Source of the DNA: Superficieibacter sp. 1612_C1
GTDB lineage: Bacteria > Pseudomonadota > Gammaproteobacteria > Enterobacterales > Enterobacteriaceae
DNA length: 64,000 nucleotides
Assembly (NCBI RefSeq): GCF_015234305.1
Contig: NZ_JADGMI010000002.1
Span: forward strand, 310,001-374,000
Direction of reading: 5' to 3'
Shown here: piece by piece, positions 1-8,573 of the stretch
Position numbering within the stretch: position 1 is the stretch's first letter
How the letters are laid out: each line of letters opens with the position of its first letter
The notes under the pieces: generated by a model
Database searches by the model: none
Told to the model about the DNA's origin: nothing
What the model saw: the letters and a program-made list of their open reading frames with translations, nothing else
Translations under genes and position numbers: made by a program

Positions 1-1020
1 GTTGATCTGCACGCCGTAGTCCATGTGGCGCACGCGGTTGCCTTCCACGCCACGGTTGTTTTTCAGCACCAGCAGGCTTTCGACTTCCAGATGCCACATC
101 GGATAGAACAGCGTCGCCGCACCGCCGCGCACGCCACCCTGTGAACAGGATTTCACCGCGGTCTGGAAGTGCTTGTAGAACGGAATACAGCCGGTATGGA
201 ACGCTTCACCGCCGCGAATCGGGCTACCCAGCGCGCGGATACGTCCGGCGTTGATGCCGATACCGGCACGCTGGGAAACGTATTTCACGATCGCGCTGGA
301 GGTGGCGTTGATGGAGTCAAGGCTGTCGCCGCACTCGATCAGCACGCAGGAGCTGAACTGGCGGGTCGGGGTACGCACGCCGGACATGATTGGCGTCGGC
401 AGCGAAATCTTGAAGGTGGACACCGCATCATAAAAACGTTTTACGTAGTCAAGGCGGGTTTCGCGCGGATAGTTCGAGAACAGGCACGCGGCAACCAGAA
501 TATACAGGAACTGGGCGCTCTCGTAGATCTCACCGCTGACGCGGTTCTGCACCAGATATTTGCCTTCCAGCTGCTTAACGGCGGCGTAGGAGAAGGTCAT
601 ATCGCGGTCGTGCTGAATGAACGCGTCCATCTGCACAAACTCTTCCTGAGTATAATCTTCGAGCAAATGGGTATCGTATTTACCCAGCTCAACCATGTTG
701 CGCACATGGTCATACAGGGCAGGTGGCTCAAACTGACCGTAGGCTTTTTTACGCAGATGGAAAATTGCCAGGCGAGCGGCCAGATACTGATAATCTGGCG
801 CTTCGCGGGAGATCAAATCTGCCGCAGCTTTGATAATCGTCTCATGGATATCGGAAGTCTTGATGCCGTCATAGAACTGAATATGCGAACGCAGCTCTAC
901 CTGCGAAATAGAGACGTTACTCAGCCCATCTGCCGCCCAATCCAGCACGCGATGGATTTTGTCGAGATTGATGCGCTCAGTACGGCCGTCGCGCTTTGTC
1001 ACCAGCAGACTCTGATTCAT
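1..1020 (-). CDS. nrdA: Ribonucleoside-diphosphate reductase 1 alpha subunit, 5' part (runs off the window)
   Basis: Class Ia ribonucleotide reductase large subunit, which with NrdB reduces NDPs to dNDPs in the cytoplasm. The reverse strand reads from ATG at 1020 (MNQSLLVTKRDGRTERIN) to the window edge, giving about 340 of the roughly 760 residues. The ATP-cone regulatory domain is seen at about residues 5-95. The substrate-site cysteine region follows with the pattern FSSCVLIECGDSLDSI, and a Cys in SCSQGGVRGG lies near the cut edge. The catalytic thiyl-radical region is outside the window. The upstream region carries DnaA and NrdR-like boxes. In K-12 the autotransporter gene yfaL lies between nrdA and ubiG; here the gap to ubiG holds no gene. 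Identity is secure; only the 3' end is missing. Confidence 0.97.
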   Translation of the reverse strand, partial: MNQSLLVTKRDGRTERINLDKIHRVLDWAADGLSNVSISQVELRSHIQFYDGIKTSDIHETIIKAAADLISREAPDYQYLAARLAIFHLRKKAYGQFEPPALYDHVRNMVELGKYDTHLLEDYTQEEFVQMDAFIQHDRDMTFSYAAVKQLEGKYLVQNRVSGEIYESAQFLYILVAACLFSNYPRETRLDYVKRFYDAVSTFKISLPTPIMSGVRTPTRQFSSCVLIECGDSLDSINATSSAIVKYVSQRAGIGINAGRIRALGSPIRGGEAFHTGCIPFYKHFQTAVKSCSQGGVRGGAATLFYPMWHLEVESLLVLKNNRGVEGNRVRHMDYGVQIN

Positions 1021-1055
1021 GTGGTTTTTACCTGTCCGTGAAGAAATATCCCCGC

Positions 1056-1064
1056 TTATCCACA
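1056..1064 (+). promoter_or_regulatory. DnaA box upstream of nrdA (first)
   Basis: TTATCCACA is an exact match to the strong DnaA 9-mer. It lies about 36 bp upstream of the nrdA start codon and faces a second box at 1085-1093. DnaA control of nrdAB is known in E. coli. Confidence 0.8.
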
Positions 1065-1084
1065 CAGCGTCCTGTGACTAACTC

Positions 1085-1093
1085 TGTGGATAA
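1085..1093 (-). promoter_or_regulatory. DnaA box upstream of nrdA (second, inverted)
   Basis: TGTGGATAA is the exact complement of TTATCCACA, placed 20 bp beyond the first box and in the opposite orientation. The pair matches the arrangement known for the E. coli nrd promoter. Confidence 0.8.
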
Positions 1094-1360
1094 ATACTAT
1101 ATGTAGGGGGTGATGAATAAAATGAACGCTATATGGTGAGTATTCTAGTAAGGATTCTTTTCAGTACAAGAGTTGATTTTGAAGTTAAATTGAGGTTGCG
1201 AAAGCGTAAGAAAGGCAAAATCCACGTCACATAAGGGCTGGAGGGCATGTCAATATTCTGGAAAAAAAATAGAATTTTTGATCAAGCGCTGATTTCTTCG
1301 ACGACCTGAAAGATTGCGCCGTTTGATAGCGCGCAATCTTCAGCAATAATTTTACTAAGG

Positions 1361-2089
1361 TCAGTCGTTTTTAGCCGTTGTATGCAACATATAGTTAACG
1401 TCAACGCCAGGCGCGAGCTTAAACGTATTGCTCAGCGGATTGTAATGCAGGCCGGTCATATGAATTTCTTTAAGCGACGTCTGATCCACCCAGCCCAGCA
1501 GTTCGGAAGGGCGAATAAATTTTTTCGCGTCGTGCGTGCCCTTCGGCACCATACGCAGGACATATTCCGCGCCGACGACCGCCATCAGCCAGGCTTTACC
1601 GTTGCGATTAATCGTCGAGAAGAAAACGTGACCGCCGGGTTTGACCAGCTGCGCGCAGGCGTTAACGACGGACTGCGGGTCCGGTACGTGCTCAAGCATC
1701 TCCATACAGGTAACGACATCGTATTGCTGCGCATGTTTAGCCGCGTGCTCCTCTACCGTTTCCTGCACATACTCAACGGTGACGCCGCTTTCCAGCGCGT
1801 GCAGACGGGCGACCTGTAACGGTTCAGCACCCATGTCCAGCCCGGTGACCGTCGCGCCTTCGCGTGCCATGCTCTCGGCAAGAATGCCGCCGCCGCAGCC
1901 GACATCCAGCACCGATTTACCAAACAGGCCGCCTGAGCGCTCAGCGATATAACCCAGACGCAGCGGGTTAATGCGGTGCAGGGGCTTAAACTCACCTTCC
2001 AGATCCCACCAGCGCGACGCAACCGCTTCAAATTTAGCGATCTCTTGCTGGTCAACATTCGGGGCCACCGCGGCTTTTTCGGCATTCAT
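1361..2089 (-). CDS. ubiG: Ubiquinone biosynthesis O-methyltransferase
   Basis: SAM-dependent methyltransferase that performs both O-methylations of ubiquinone synthesis at the membrane-associated Ubi complex. It has 242 residues, close to the E. coli length. Class I SAM motif [13 protein letters not shown] is at about residues 60-72, followed by the acidic strand of motif II (VTGLDMG) and [11 protein letters not shown], typical of UbiG. The start MNAEKAAV fits the family. It is divergent from gyrA across 159 bp. The next gene downstream on the same strand is nrdA, 340 bp away. Confidence 0.97.
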   Translation of the reverse strand: MNAEKAAVAPNVDQQEIAKFEAVASRWWDLEGEFKPLHRINPLRLGYIAERSGGLFGKSVLDVGCGGGILAESMAREGATVTGLDMGAEPLQVARLHALESGVTVEYVQETVEEHAAKHAQQYDVVTCMEMLEHVPDPQSVVNACAQLVKPGGHVFFSTINRNGKAWLMAVVGAEYVLRMVPKGTHDAKKFIRPSELLGWVDQTSLKEIHMTGLHYNPLSNTFKLAPGVDVNYMLHTTAKND

Positions 2090-2198
2090 TGGCGCTTTTA
2101 CTCCTTATTTGGCAATTCGTCTGAGTATATCAGCACCGTGAGATGAATAAAGCCTTCCCGGAGCGGCATTCACTTTACCTGTCTCATGACGATTGTGT

Positions 2199-2204
2199 TA
2201 TAAT
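2199..2204 (+). promoter_or_regulatory. gyrA promoter -10 element
   Basis: TATAAT is preceded by TGT, giving an extended -10 (TGTTATAAT), 45 bp before the gyrA ATG. A weak -35 (TTACCT, about 2175-2180) lies 18 bp upstream. This resembles the supercoiling-sensitive gyrA promoter of E. coli. The transcription start is inferred, not seen. Confidence 0.65.
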
Positions 2205-2248
2205 TTGCGACCTTTGAATCCGGGATACAGTAGAGGGATAGCGGTTAG

Positions 2249-4885
2249 ATGAGCGACCTTGCGAGAGAAATAACACCGGTTAACATCGAGGAAGAGCTTA
2301 AAAGCTCGTATCTGGATTATGCGATGTCGGTCATTGTTGGCCGTGCGCTGCCGGACGTCCGCGATGGCCTGAAGCCGGTTCACCGTCGCGTACTATACGC
2401 CATGAACGTATTGGGCAATGACTGGAACAAAGCCTATAAAAAATCTGCCCGTGTGGTGGGTGACGTAATCGGTAAATATCACCCCCATGGTGATACCGCC
2501 GTGTATGACACCATCGTTCGTATGGCGCAGCCATTCTCCTTGCGCTACATGCTGGTGGATGGCCAGGGTAACTTCGGTTCTGTCGACGGCGACTCCGCCG
2601 CAGCGATGCGTTATACGGAAATCCGTATGTCGAAAATCGCCCACGAACTGATGGCCGACCTGGAAAAAGAGACGGTGGATTTCGTCGATAACTACGATGG
2701 TACCGAACGCATTCCAGATGTCATGCCAACCAAGATCCCGAACCTGTTAGTCAACGGTTCCTCAGGTATCGCGGTCGGCATGGCGACCAACATTCCGCCA
2801 CATAACCTGACGGAAGTGATCAACGGCTGTCTGGCGTACGTTGATAATGAAGACATCAGCATTGAAGGGCTGATGGAACATATCCCCGGCCCGGACTTCC
2901 CGACCGCTGCGATCATCAACGGTCGCCGTGGCATCGAAGAAGCCTATCGTACCGGTCGCGGCAAAGTGTATATTCGCGCCCGCGCGGAAGTGGAAGCTGA
3001 CGCGAAAACCGGACGTGAAACCATCATCGTTCACGAAATCCCGTATCAGGTAAACAAAGCGCGCCTGATCGAGAAAATCGCCGAGCTGGTGAAAGACAAA
3101 CGCGTGGAAGGCATCAGCGCGCTGCGTGACGAGTCTGATAAAGACGGTATGCGTATCGTGATTGAAGTAAAACGCGACGCGGTGGGTGAAGTAGTTCTTA
3201 ACAACCTTTACTCACAGACTCAGCTCCAGGTTTCCTTCGGTATCAACATGGTGGCATTGCACCATGGTCAGCCGAAGATCATGAACCTGAAAGACATTAT
3301 CGCTGCCTTCGTGCGCCACCGCCGTGAAGTGGTGACTCGCCGTACTATTTTCGAATTGCGCAAAGCGCGCGATCGTGCGCATATCCTTGAAGCGCTGGCG
3401 ATTGCGCTGGCGAACATCGATCCGATTATCGAACTGATTCGCCGTGCGCCAACGCCGGCTGAAGCGAAAGCTGGCTTAATCGCGCGTTCATGGTATCTGG
3501 GTAACGTTTCCGCGATGCTGGAACGTGCCGGTGATGACGCGGCACGTCCGGAATGGCTGGAGCCAGAATTCGGCGTGCGTGACGGCCAGTATTATCTGAC
3601 CGAACAGCAGGCACAGGCGATTCTGGATCTGCGTTTGCAGAAACTGACCGGCCTTGAGCACGAAAAACTGCTCGACGAGTACAAAGAGCTGCTGGAACAG
3701 ATCGCTGAACTGCTGCACATTCTGGGCAGCGCCGAGCGTCTGATGGAAGTGATCCGCGAAGAGCTTGAGCTGGTACGCGAGCAGTTTGGTGACGCACGCC
3801 GCACCGAAATCACCGCCAACAGTGCTGATATCAATATCGAAGATCTGATTAGCCAGGAAGATGTTGTCGTAACCCTTTCTCACCAGGGTTACGTGAAATA
3901 TCAACCGCTGACCGATTACGAAGCCCAGCGTCGTGGCGGTAAAGGCAAGTCAGCTGCGCGTATTAAAGAAGAAGACTTTATCGACCGCCTGCTGGTGGCC
4001 AACACCCATGACACCATCCTCTGCTTCTCCAGCCGTGGCCGTCTGTACTGGATGAAGGTTTATCAACTGCCGGAAGCGAGCCGTGGTGCGCGTGGGCGTC
4101 CTATCGTCAACCTGCTGCCGCTGGAAGCCAACGAACGTATTACCGCTATTCTGCCGGTACGCGAGTACGAAGAGGGCGTGAACGTCTTTATGGCGACCGC
4201 CAGCGGTACGGTGAAGAAAACGGCGCTGACCGAGTTCAGCCGTCCGCGCTCTGCCGGTATTATCGCGGTGAACCTCAACGACGGCGACGAGCTGATTGGC
4301 GTTGACCTGACCTCCGGGCAGGACGAAGTCATGCTGTTCTCAGCCGCCGGTAAAGTGGTACGCTTTAAAGACAGCGCGGTGCGCGCAATGGGTCGTACCG
4401 CGACCGGCGTGCGTGGCATCAGGCTGGCCGGAGAGGATAAGGTCGTTTCGCTGATCGTACCGCGTGGTGAAGGCGCTATTCTGACCGTCACGCAAAACGG
4501 CTACGGTAAGCGTACCGCGGAAAGCGAGTACCCAACTAAGTCTCGTGGCACCCAGGGCGTTATCTCGATCAAAGTCACCGAGCGTAACGGCTCCGTGGTG
4601 GGCGCAGTGCAGGTCACTGACACCGACCAGATCATGATGATCACCGATGCCGGAACGCTGGTGCGTACCCGCGTATCGGAAATCAGCGTGGTGGGCCGTA
4701 ACACTCAGGGCGTGATCCTCATCCGCACGGCGGAAGATGAAAACGTGGTGGGCTTGCAGCGTGTCGCTGAACCGGTTGATGATGAAGAGCTGGATTCAAT
4801 CGACGGTAGCGTGGCGGAAGGGGATGAAGACATCGCCCCGGAAGCCGATACCGATGACGACGTTGCTGACGACGCCGACGAATAA
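2249..4885 (+). CDS. gyrA: DNA gyrase subunit A
   Basis: Catalytic breakage-reunion subunit of gyrase (A2B2), which introduces negative supercoils and is the target of quinolones. It has 878 residues; the E. coli protein is 875. The N-terminal winged-helix/tower part carries the active-site Tyr122 in [11 protein letters not shown]. The C-terminal beta-pinwheel contains the GyrA box pattern QRRGGKG at about residue 560. The tail is strongly acidic ([13 protein letters not shown]...). In the quinolone-resistance region, position 83 is Thr (GDTAVYD) where E. coli has Ser, and position 87 is the usual Asp. Start ATG at 2249 follows the spacing and N-terminus of the family. A Rho-independent terminator follows. 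Confidence 0.99.
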   Translation: MSDLAREITPVNIEEELKSSYLDYAMSVIVGRALPDVRDGLKPVHRRVLYAMNVLGNDWNKAYKKSARVVGDVIGKYHPHGDTAVYDTIVRMAQPFSLRYMLVDGQGNFGSVDGDSAAAMRYTEIRMSKIAHELMADLEKETVDFVDNYDGTERIPDVMPTKIPNLLVNGSSGIAVGMATNIPPHNLTEVINGCLAYVDNEDISIEGLMEHIPGPDFPTAAIINGRRGIEEAYRTGRGKVYIRARAEVEADAKTGRETIIVHEIPYQVNKARLIEKIAELVKDKRVEGISALRDESDKDGMRIVIEVKRDAVGEVVLNNLYSQTQLQVSFGINMVALHHGQPKIMNLKDIIAAFVRHRREVVTRRTIFELRKARDRAHILEALAIALANIDPIIELIRRAPTPAEAKAGLIARSWYLGNVSAMLERAGDDAARPEWLEPEFGVRDGQYYLTEQQAQAILDLRLQKLTGLEHEKLLDEYKELLEQIAELLHILGSAERLMEVIREELELVREQFGDARRTEITANSADINIEDLISQEDVVVTLSHQGYVKYQPLTDYEAQRRGGKGKSAARIKEEDFIDRLLVANTHDTILCFSSRGRLYWMKVYQLPEASRGARGRPIVNLLPLEANERITAILPVREYEEGVNVFMATASGTVKKTALTEFSRPRSAGIIAVNLNDGDELIGVDLTSGQDEVMLFSAAGKVVRFKDSAVRAMGRTATGVRGIRLAGEDKVVSLIVPRGEGAILTVTQNGYGKRTAESEYPTKSRGTQGVISIKVTERNGSVVGAVQVTDTDQIMMITDAGTLVRTRVSEISVVGRNTQGVILIRTAEDENVVGLQRVAEPVDDEELDSIDGSVAEGDEDIAPEADTDDDVADDADE

Positions 4886-4918
4886 CGATTACCACTTATC
4901 GTTAATACAGAACGCGTA

Positions 4919-4950
4919 AAAAAAGGGCTGGATCATCCGGCCCTTTTTAT
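4919..4950 (+). terminator. gyrA terminator
   Basis: AAAGGGCTGGAT / ATCCGGCCCTTTTT forms a strong hairpin with a T-run directly after gyrA. It separates gyrA from rcsC. Confidence 0.85.
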
Positions 4951-5018
4951 TACCGTTGCGGGTAGCATGTTTTACCGCTACTTTATTTCCATCCCGATGG
5001 TTCTGATGGCTGCTTCCT

Positions 5019-7865
5019 TTGAAATACCTTGCCTCCTTTCGTAATACGCTCAAAATCTCGCGCTATATGTTTCGCGCGCTGGCGCTGCTGCTATGGCTGC
5101 TTACCGCGCTGGCCTCTGTCTTTTACATCGTCAATGCGCTTCATGACCGGGAAGCTGAAATTCATCAGGAATTTACGTTAAACGCCGACCAGGCGCAGCG
5201 CTATATACAGCGCACGTCGGATGTGATGAAAGAGCTTAAATATATCGCTGAGAATCGTCTTACGGCTGAAAATGGCGTTATGGCGGGGCGGAACCGCCTT
5301 AATGATATGAATGTTCCTGAGTTTGCGCCGCTATTTCCTGATTCTGATTGTTCCGCCATGGGGAATACCTGGCGCGGGTCGCTGGAGTCGATGGCGTGGT
5401 TTATGCGCTACTGGCGGGATAATTTCTCAGCGGCCTACGATCTGAACCGTGTTTTTCTGATCGGCGGCGAAAATCTGTGTATGGCGAACTTTGGCCTGCG
5501 CGATATTCCGGTAGAACGCGATGAAGCGTTAAGCGCGTTACATGAGCGGATCGTGAAATACCGCAGCGCGCCGCAGGAAGAGCGGGGCGATAACCTGTTC
5601 TGGATCAGCCGTGGCCCGCGCCCCGGCGTCGGCTATTTTTATGCCTTAACGCCCGTCTATCTGGCAAACCGTTTGCAGGCGTTGATGGGCGTTGAGCAGA
5701 CCATCCGCATGGAAAACTTTTTCACTCCCGGCAACCTGCCCATGGGCGTGACGATTCTGGATGAAAACGGGCATTCGCTGATTGCGTTGACCGGGCCGGA
5801 AAACACCCTGCAAATCGATTCCCGCTGGATGCAGGATCGGATGTGGTTTGGCTATACCTCCGGCTACCGTGAGCTGGTGCTGAAGAAAAACCTGCTGCCC
5901 TCTTCCCTGAGTATTGTTTATTCGGTGCCCATTGACGTGGTTCTGGAACGGATCCGGATGCTGATGATGAATGCGGCACTGCTGAATATTCTGGTCGGTA
6001 TCGGGCTGATTTGGCTGGCGCGGGTATATGAGCGCAAGCTGTTTATTCCGGCGGAAAACGACGCGCAGCGGCTGGAGGAGCATGAGCAGTTCAACCGCAA
6101 AATTGTCGCCTCTGCGCCAGTTGGGATCTGTATTTTACGCACCCTCGACGGCACGAACATCCTGAGTAACGAGCTGGCGCACGACTACCTCAACATGCTT
6201 ACCCACGAGGACCGCCAGCGGCTGACGCAGATCATCTGCGGCCAGCAGGTGAACTTTGTTGACGTGCTGACCAGTAATAATACCAACCTGCAAATCAGCT
6301 TTGTTCACTCGCGCTACCGTAACGAGAACGTGGCGATTTGCGTACTGGTGGATGTCTCTTCGCGTGTCAAAATGGAAGAGTCGCTTCAGGAAATGGCGCA
6401 TGCTGCCGAGCAGGCCAGCCAGTCGAAGTCCATGTTCCTGGCCACCGTCAGCCATGAACTGCGCACCCCGCTGTATGGCATTATCGGTAACCTCGATTTG
6501 CTGCAAACCAAAGAGTTACCAAAAAGCGTCGACCGGCTGGTTACGGCGATGAACAACTCTTCGGGACTGCTGCTGAAAATTATTAGTGACATTCTCGACT
6601 TCTCGAAAATTGAGTCCGAGCAGTTGAAAATTGAGCCGCGGGAGTTCTCTCCGCGTGAGGTGATGAGCCACATCACGGCCAACTATCTGCCGCTGGTGGT
6701 CAGAAAACAGCTCGGTCTGTACTGCTTTGTGGAGCCTGACGTACCGTTGCAGATGAAAGGCGATCCAATGCGTCTGCAACAGGTGATCTCTAACCTGCTG
6801 AGCAACGCCATCAAATTCACCGATACCGGCTGCATTATCCTGCATATTCAGCGTAGCGAAGAATATCTCTCGATTCGCGTACGCGATACCGGGGTCGGTA
6901 TTCCGGCAAAAGAGGTCGTGCGTTTGTTCGACCCGTTCTTCCAGGTCGGGACGGGCGTGCAGCGTAACTTCCAGGGAACCGGGCTGGGGCTGGCGATCTG
7001 CGAGAAGCTGATCGGCATGATGGATGGCGATATTTCTGTCGATACCGAGCCGGGCATGGGCAGCCAGTTCACGATCCGCATTCCGCTGTACGGCGTGGAA
7101 GATATGCCGCAACTCTCGTTGCAGGGCCTCAGTAATAAGCGCTGCTGGCTGGCGGTGAATAATGCATCGTTGTATCTGTTCCTCGAAAACCTGCTGCAAC
7201 GCCACGGCGTGCGCGTCGAACGTTATGAGGGACAATATCCCGACCATGAAGATACACTCATTACCGATGGCACGCCGCCGGAGGGGTGGAGTGGCCGGGC
7301 GACGATTACCTTCTGCCGCCGCCACATCGGCATTCCGCAGGAGCGAACGCCGGGAGAGTGGGTTCACAGCGTGGCCTCCCCGCATGAGCTGATGGCGCTG
7401 ATGGCGAGAATTTACAGCCTTGATGTCGCAAGCGCCGACAGCGGCACATCGCTGCCTGCGGATGAAAGCACCATCGCCGCCAATGACGACATGATGATCC
7501 TGGTGGTTGACGATCATCCGATTAACCGCCGTCTGCTCGCCGATCAGCTCGGATCGCTGGGCTATCAGTGTAAAACGGCCAATGACGGCGTGGATGCGCT
7601 CAACGTGTTAAGCAAAAACCATATCGATATTATTCTCAGCGACGTGAACATGCCGAATATGGATGGTTATCGCCTGACGCAGCGTATTCGTCAGCTCGGG
7701 CTGACCCTGCCGGTGGTGGGCGTGACGGCCAACGCGCTGGCGGAAGAGCGGCAGCGTTGTCTGGAATCAGGAATGGATAGCTGTTTATCGAAGCCGGTAA
7801 CGCTGGATGTGCTTAAGCAGACGTTAACCACCTACGCCAATCGCGTCAGAAAAGCCAGAGAGTAG
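5019..7865 (+). CDS. rcsC: Hybrid sensor histidine kinase of the Rcs phosphorelay
   Basis: Inner-membrane hybrid kinase that autophosphorylates, passes phosphate to its own receiver, then to RcsD and RcsB, and so controls capsule, motility and envelope stress genes. It has 948 residues (E. coli 949). TM1 is at about 20-40, a periplasmic domain at 45-310, TM2 at about 314-335, and a PAS-like segment follows. The H-box is ATVSHELRTPLYG with His479. The N/G boxes are NLLSNAIKF, RDTGVGIP and GTGLGLAI. The C-terminal receiver has the phospho-acceptor Asp875 in LSDVNMPNMDG. The start is TTG at 5019 (KYLASFRNTL follows), as in E. coli. It converges with rcsB. The ato genes found beside rcsC in K-12 are absent. 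Confidence 0.98.
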   Translation: MKYLASFRNTLKISRYMFRALALLLWLLTALASVFYIVNALHDREAEIHQEFTLNADQAQRYIQRTSDVMKELKYIAENRLTAENGVMAGRNRLNDMNVPEFAPLFPDSDCSAMGNTWRGSLESMAWFMRYWRDNFSAAYDLNRVFLIGGENLCMANFGLRDIPVERDEALSALHERIVKYRSAPQEERGDNLFWISRGPRPGVGYFYALTPVYLANRLQALMGVEQTIRMENFFTPGNLPMGVTILDENGHSLIALTGPENTLQIDSRWMQDRMWFGYTSGYRELVLKKNLLPSSLSIVYSVPIDVVLERIRMLMMNAALLNILVGIGLIWLARVYERKLFIPAENDAQRLEEHEQFNRKIVASAPVGICILRTLDGTNILSNELAHDYLNMLTHEDRQRLTQIICGQQVNFVDVLTSNNTNLQISFVHSRYRNENVAICVLVDVSSRVKMEESLQEMAHAAEQASQSKSMFLATVSHELRTPLYGIIGNLDLLQTKELPKSVDRLVTAMNNSSGLLLKIISDILDFSKIESEQLKIEPREFSPREVMSHITANYLPLVVRKQLGLYCFVEPDVPLQMKGDPMRLQQVISNLLSNAIKFTDTGCIILHIQRSEEYLSIRVRDTGVGIPAKEVVRLFDPFFQVGTGVQRNFQGTGLGLAICEKLIGMMDGDISVDTEPGMGSQFTIRIPLYGVEDMPQLSLQGLSNKRCWLAVNNASLYLFLENLLQRHGVRVERYEGQYPDHEDTLITDGTPPEGWSGRATITFCRRHIGIPQERTPGEWVHSVASPHELMALMARIYSLDVASADSGTSLPADESTIAANDDMMILVVDDHPINRRLLADQLGSLGYQCKTANDGVDALNVLSKNHIDIILSDVNMPNMDGYRLTQRIRQLGLTLPVVGVTANALAEERQRCLESGMDSCLSKPVTLDVLKQTLTTYANRVRKARE

Positions 7866-7871
7866 GGGAGT

Positions 7872-7900
7872 ATCACCCCGGTCAGTGGCCGGGGTGAAAA
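7872..7900. terminator. Hairpin between convergent rcsC and rcsB
   Basis: TCACCCCGG / CCGGGGTGA forms a 9-bp stem in the 41-bp gap between the rcsC and rcsB stops. The flanking A/T tracts are short, so it is probably a weak two-way terminator. Confidence 0.6.
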
Positions 7901-7906
7901 GGAGGA

Positions 7907-8557
7907 TTACTCTTTATCCGCAGAGGACAGCGTGACGGAGGAAAGATAATTGAGCAGCGCGATATCGTTCTCAACACCCAGTTTCATCATCGCTGATTTT
8001 TTCTGGCTGCTGATAGTTTTAATACTGCGGTTGAGTTTTTTGGCGATCTCCGTGACCAGGAAACCTTCCGCAAACAGCCGCAGCACTTCACTCTCTTTAG
8101 GCGATAAACGCTTATCGCCATAACCACCGGCACTGATTTTTTCCAGCAGGCGTGAGACGCTTTCCGGCGTAAACTTCTTCCCTTTTTGCAGCGCCGCCAG
8201 CGCTTTTGGCAGGTCGGTTGGCGCACCCTGCTTCAGGACGATCCCTTCGATATCCAGTTCCAGTACCGCGCTCAGGATAGCCGGGTTGTTGTTCATTGTC
8301 AGGACAATGATGGAAATGCCGGGAAAATGGCGCTTGATATACTTGATCAAAGTGATCCCGTCGCCATATTTGTCGCCTGGCATGGAAAGATCGGTGATCA
8401 GCACATGAGCGTCCAGCTTCGGCAGGTTATTTATCAACGCTGTGGAGTCTTCAAATTCGCCGACAACGTTCACCCATTCGATCTGTTCCAGTGATTTACG
8501 GATACCAAACAGGACGATGGGATGATCATCGGCAATAATTACGTTCATGTTGTTCAT
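7907..8557 (-). CDS. rcsB: Response regulator of the Rcs phosphorelay
   Basis: NarL/FixJ-type transcription factor that receives phosphate from RcsD. It acts as a homodimer or with partners such as RcsA to control capsule, flagellar, osmB/rprA-type and division genes. It has 216 residues, the usual length. The receiver has the acidic pocket ADDHP (10-12) and Asp56 in LITDLSMPG. The C-terminal LuxR helix-turn-helix (LSPKESEVLRLFAEGFLVTEIAKKLN) occupies about 150-205. It lies 16 bp downstream of rcsD on the same strand, so the two are co-transcribed. The protein is almost residue-for-residue the E. coli one. Confidence 0.99.
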   Translation of the reverse strand: MNNMNVIIADDHPIVLFGIRKSLEQIEWVNVVGEFEDSTALINNLPKLDAHVLITDLSMPGDKYGDGITLIKYIKRHFPGISIIVLTMNNNPAILSAVLELDIEGIVLKQGAPTDLPKALAALQKGKKFTPESVSRLLEKISAGGYGDKRLSPKESEVLRLFAEGFLVTEIAKKLNRSIKTISSQKKSAMMKLGVENDIALLNYLSSVTLSSADKE

Positions 8558-8573
8558 CTATAAGGCTACCTTG

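Larger units (their letters stand above)
1021..1360. promoter_or_regulatory. nrdA upstream region with DnaA and NrdR-like boxes
   Basis: This 340-bp gap holds no gene. Close to nrdA are two exact DnaA boxes in inverted orientation (TTATCCACA at 1056-1064; TGTGGATAA at 1085-1093). Further up are two CTATAT-centred palindromic elements at about 1093-1106 and 1125-1138. Their cores start at 1097 and 1129, 32 bp apart, which is the spacing expected for paired NrdR boxes on one DNA face. An A+T-rich tract follows at about 1140-1290. At 1308-1341 an inverted repeat (AAAGATTGCGC / GCGCAATCTT) could end ubiG transcripts, although it lacks a good U-run. Confidence 0.75.

Noticed and set aside
169..1041. 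Forward 290-codon frame opposite nrdA
   Set aside because: It is a mirror frame of the high-scoring nrdA coding strand and has no family match.
6516..7517. Reverse 333-codon frame inside rcsC
   Set aside because: A long antisense frame caused by codon bias of rcsC; rcsC is complete and conserved through it.
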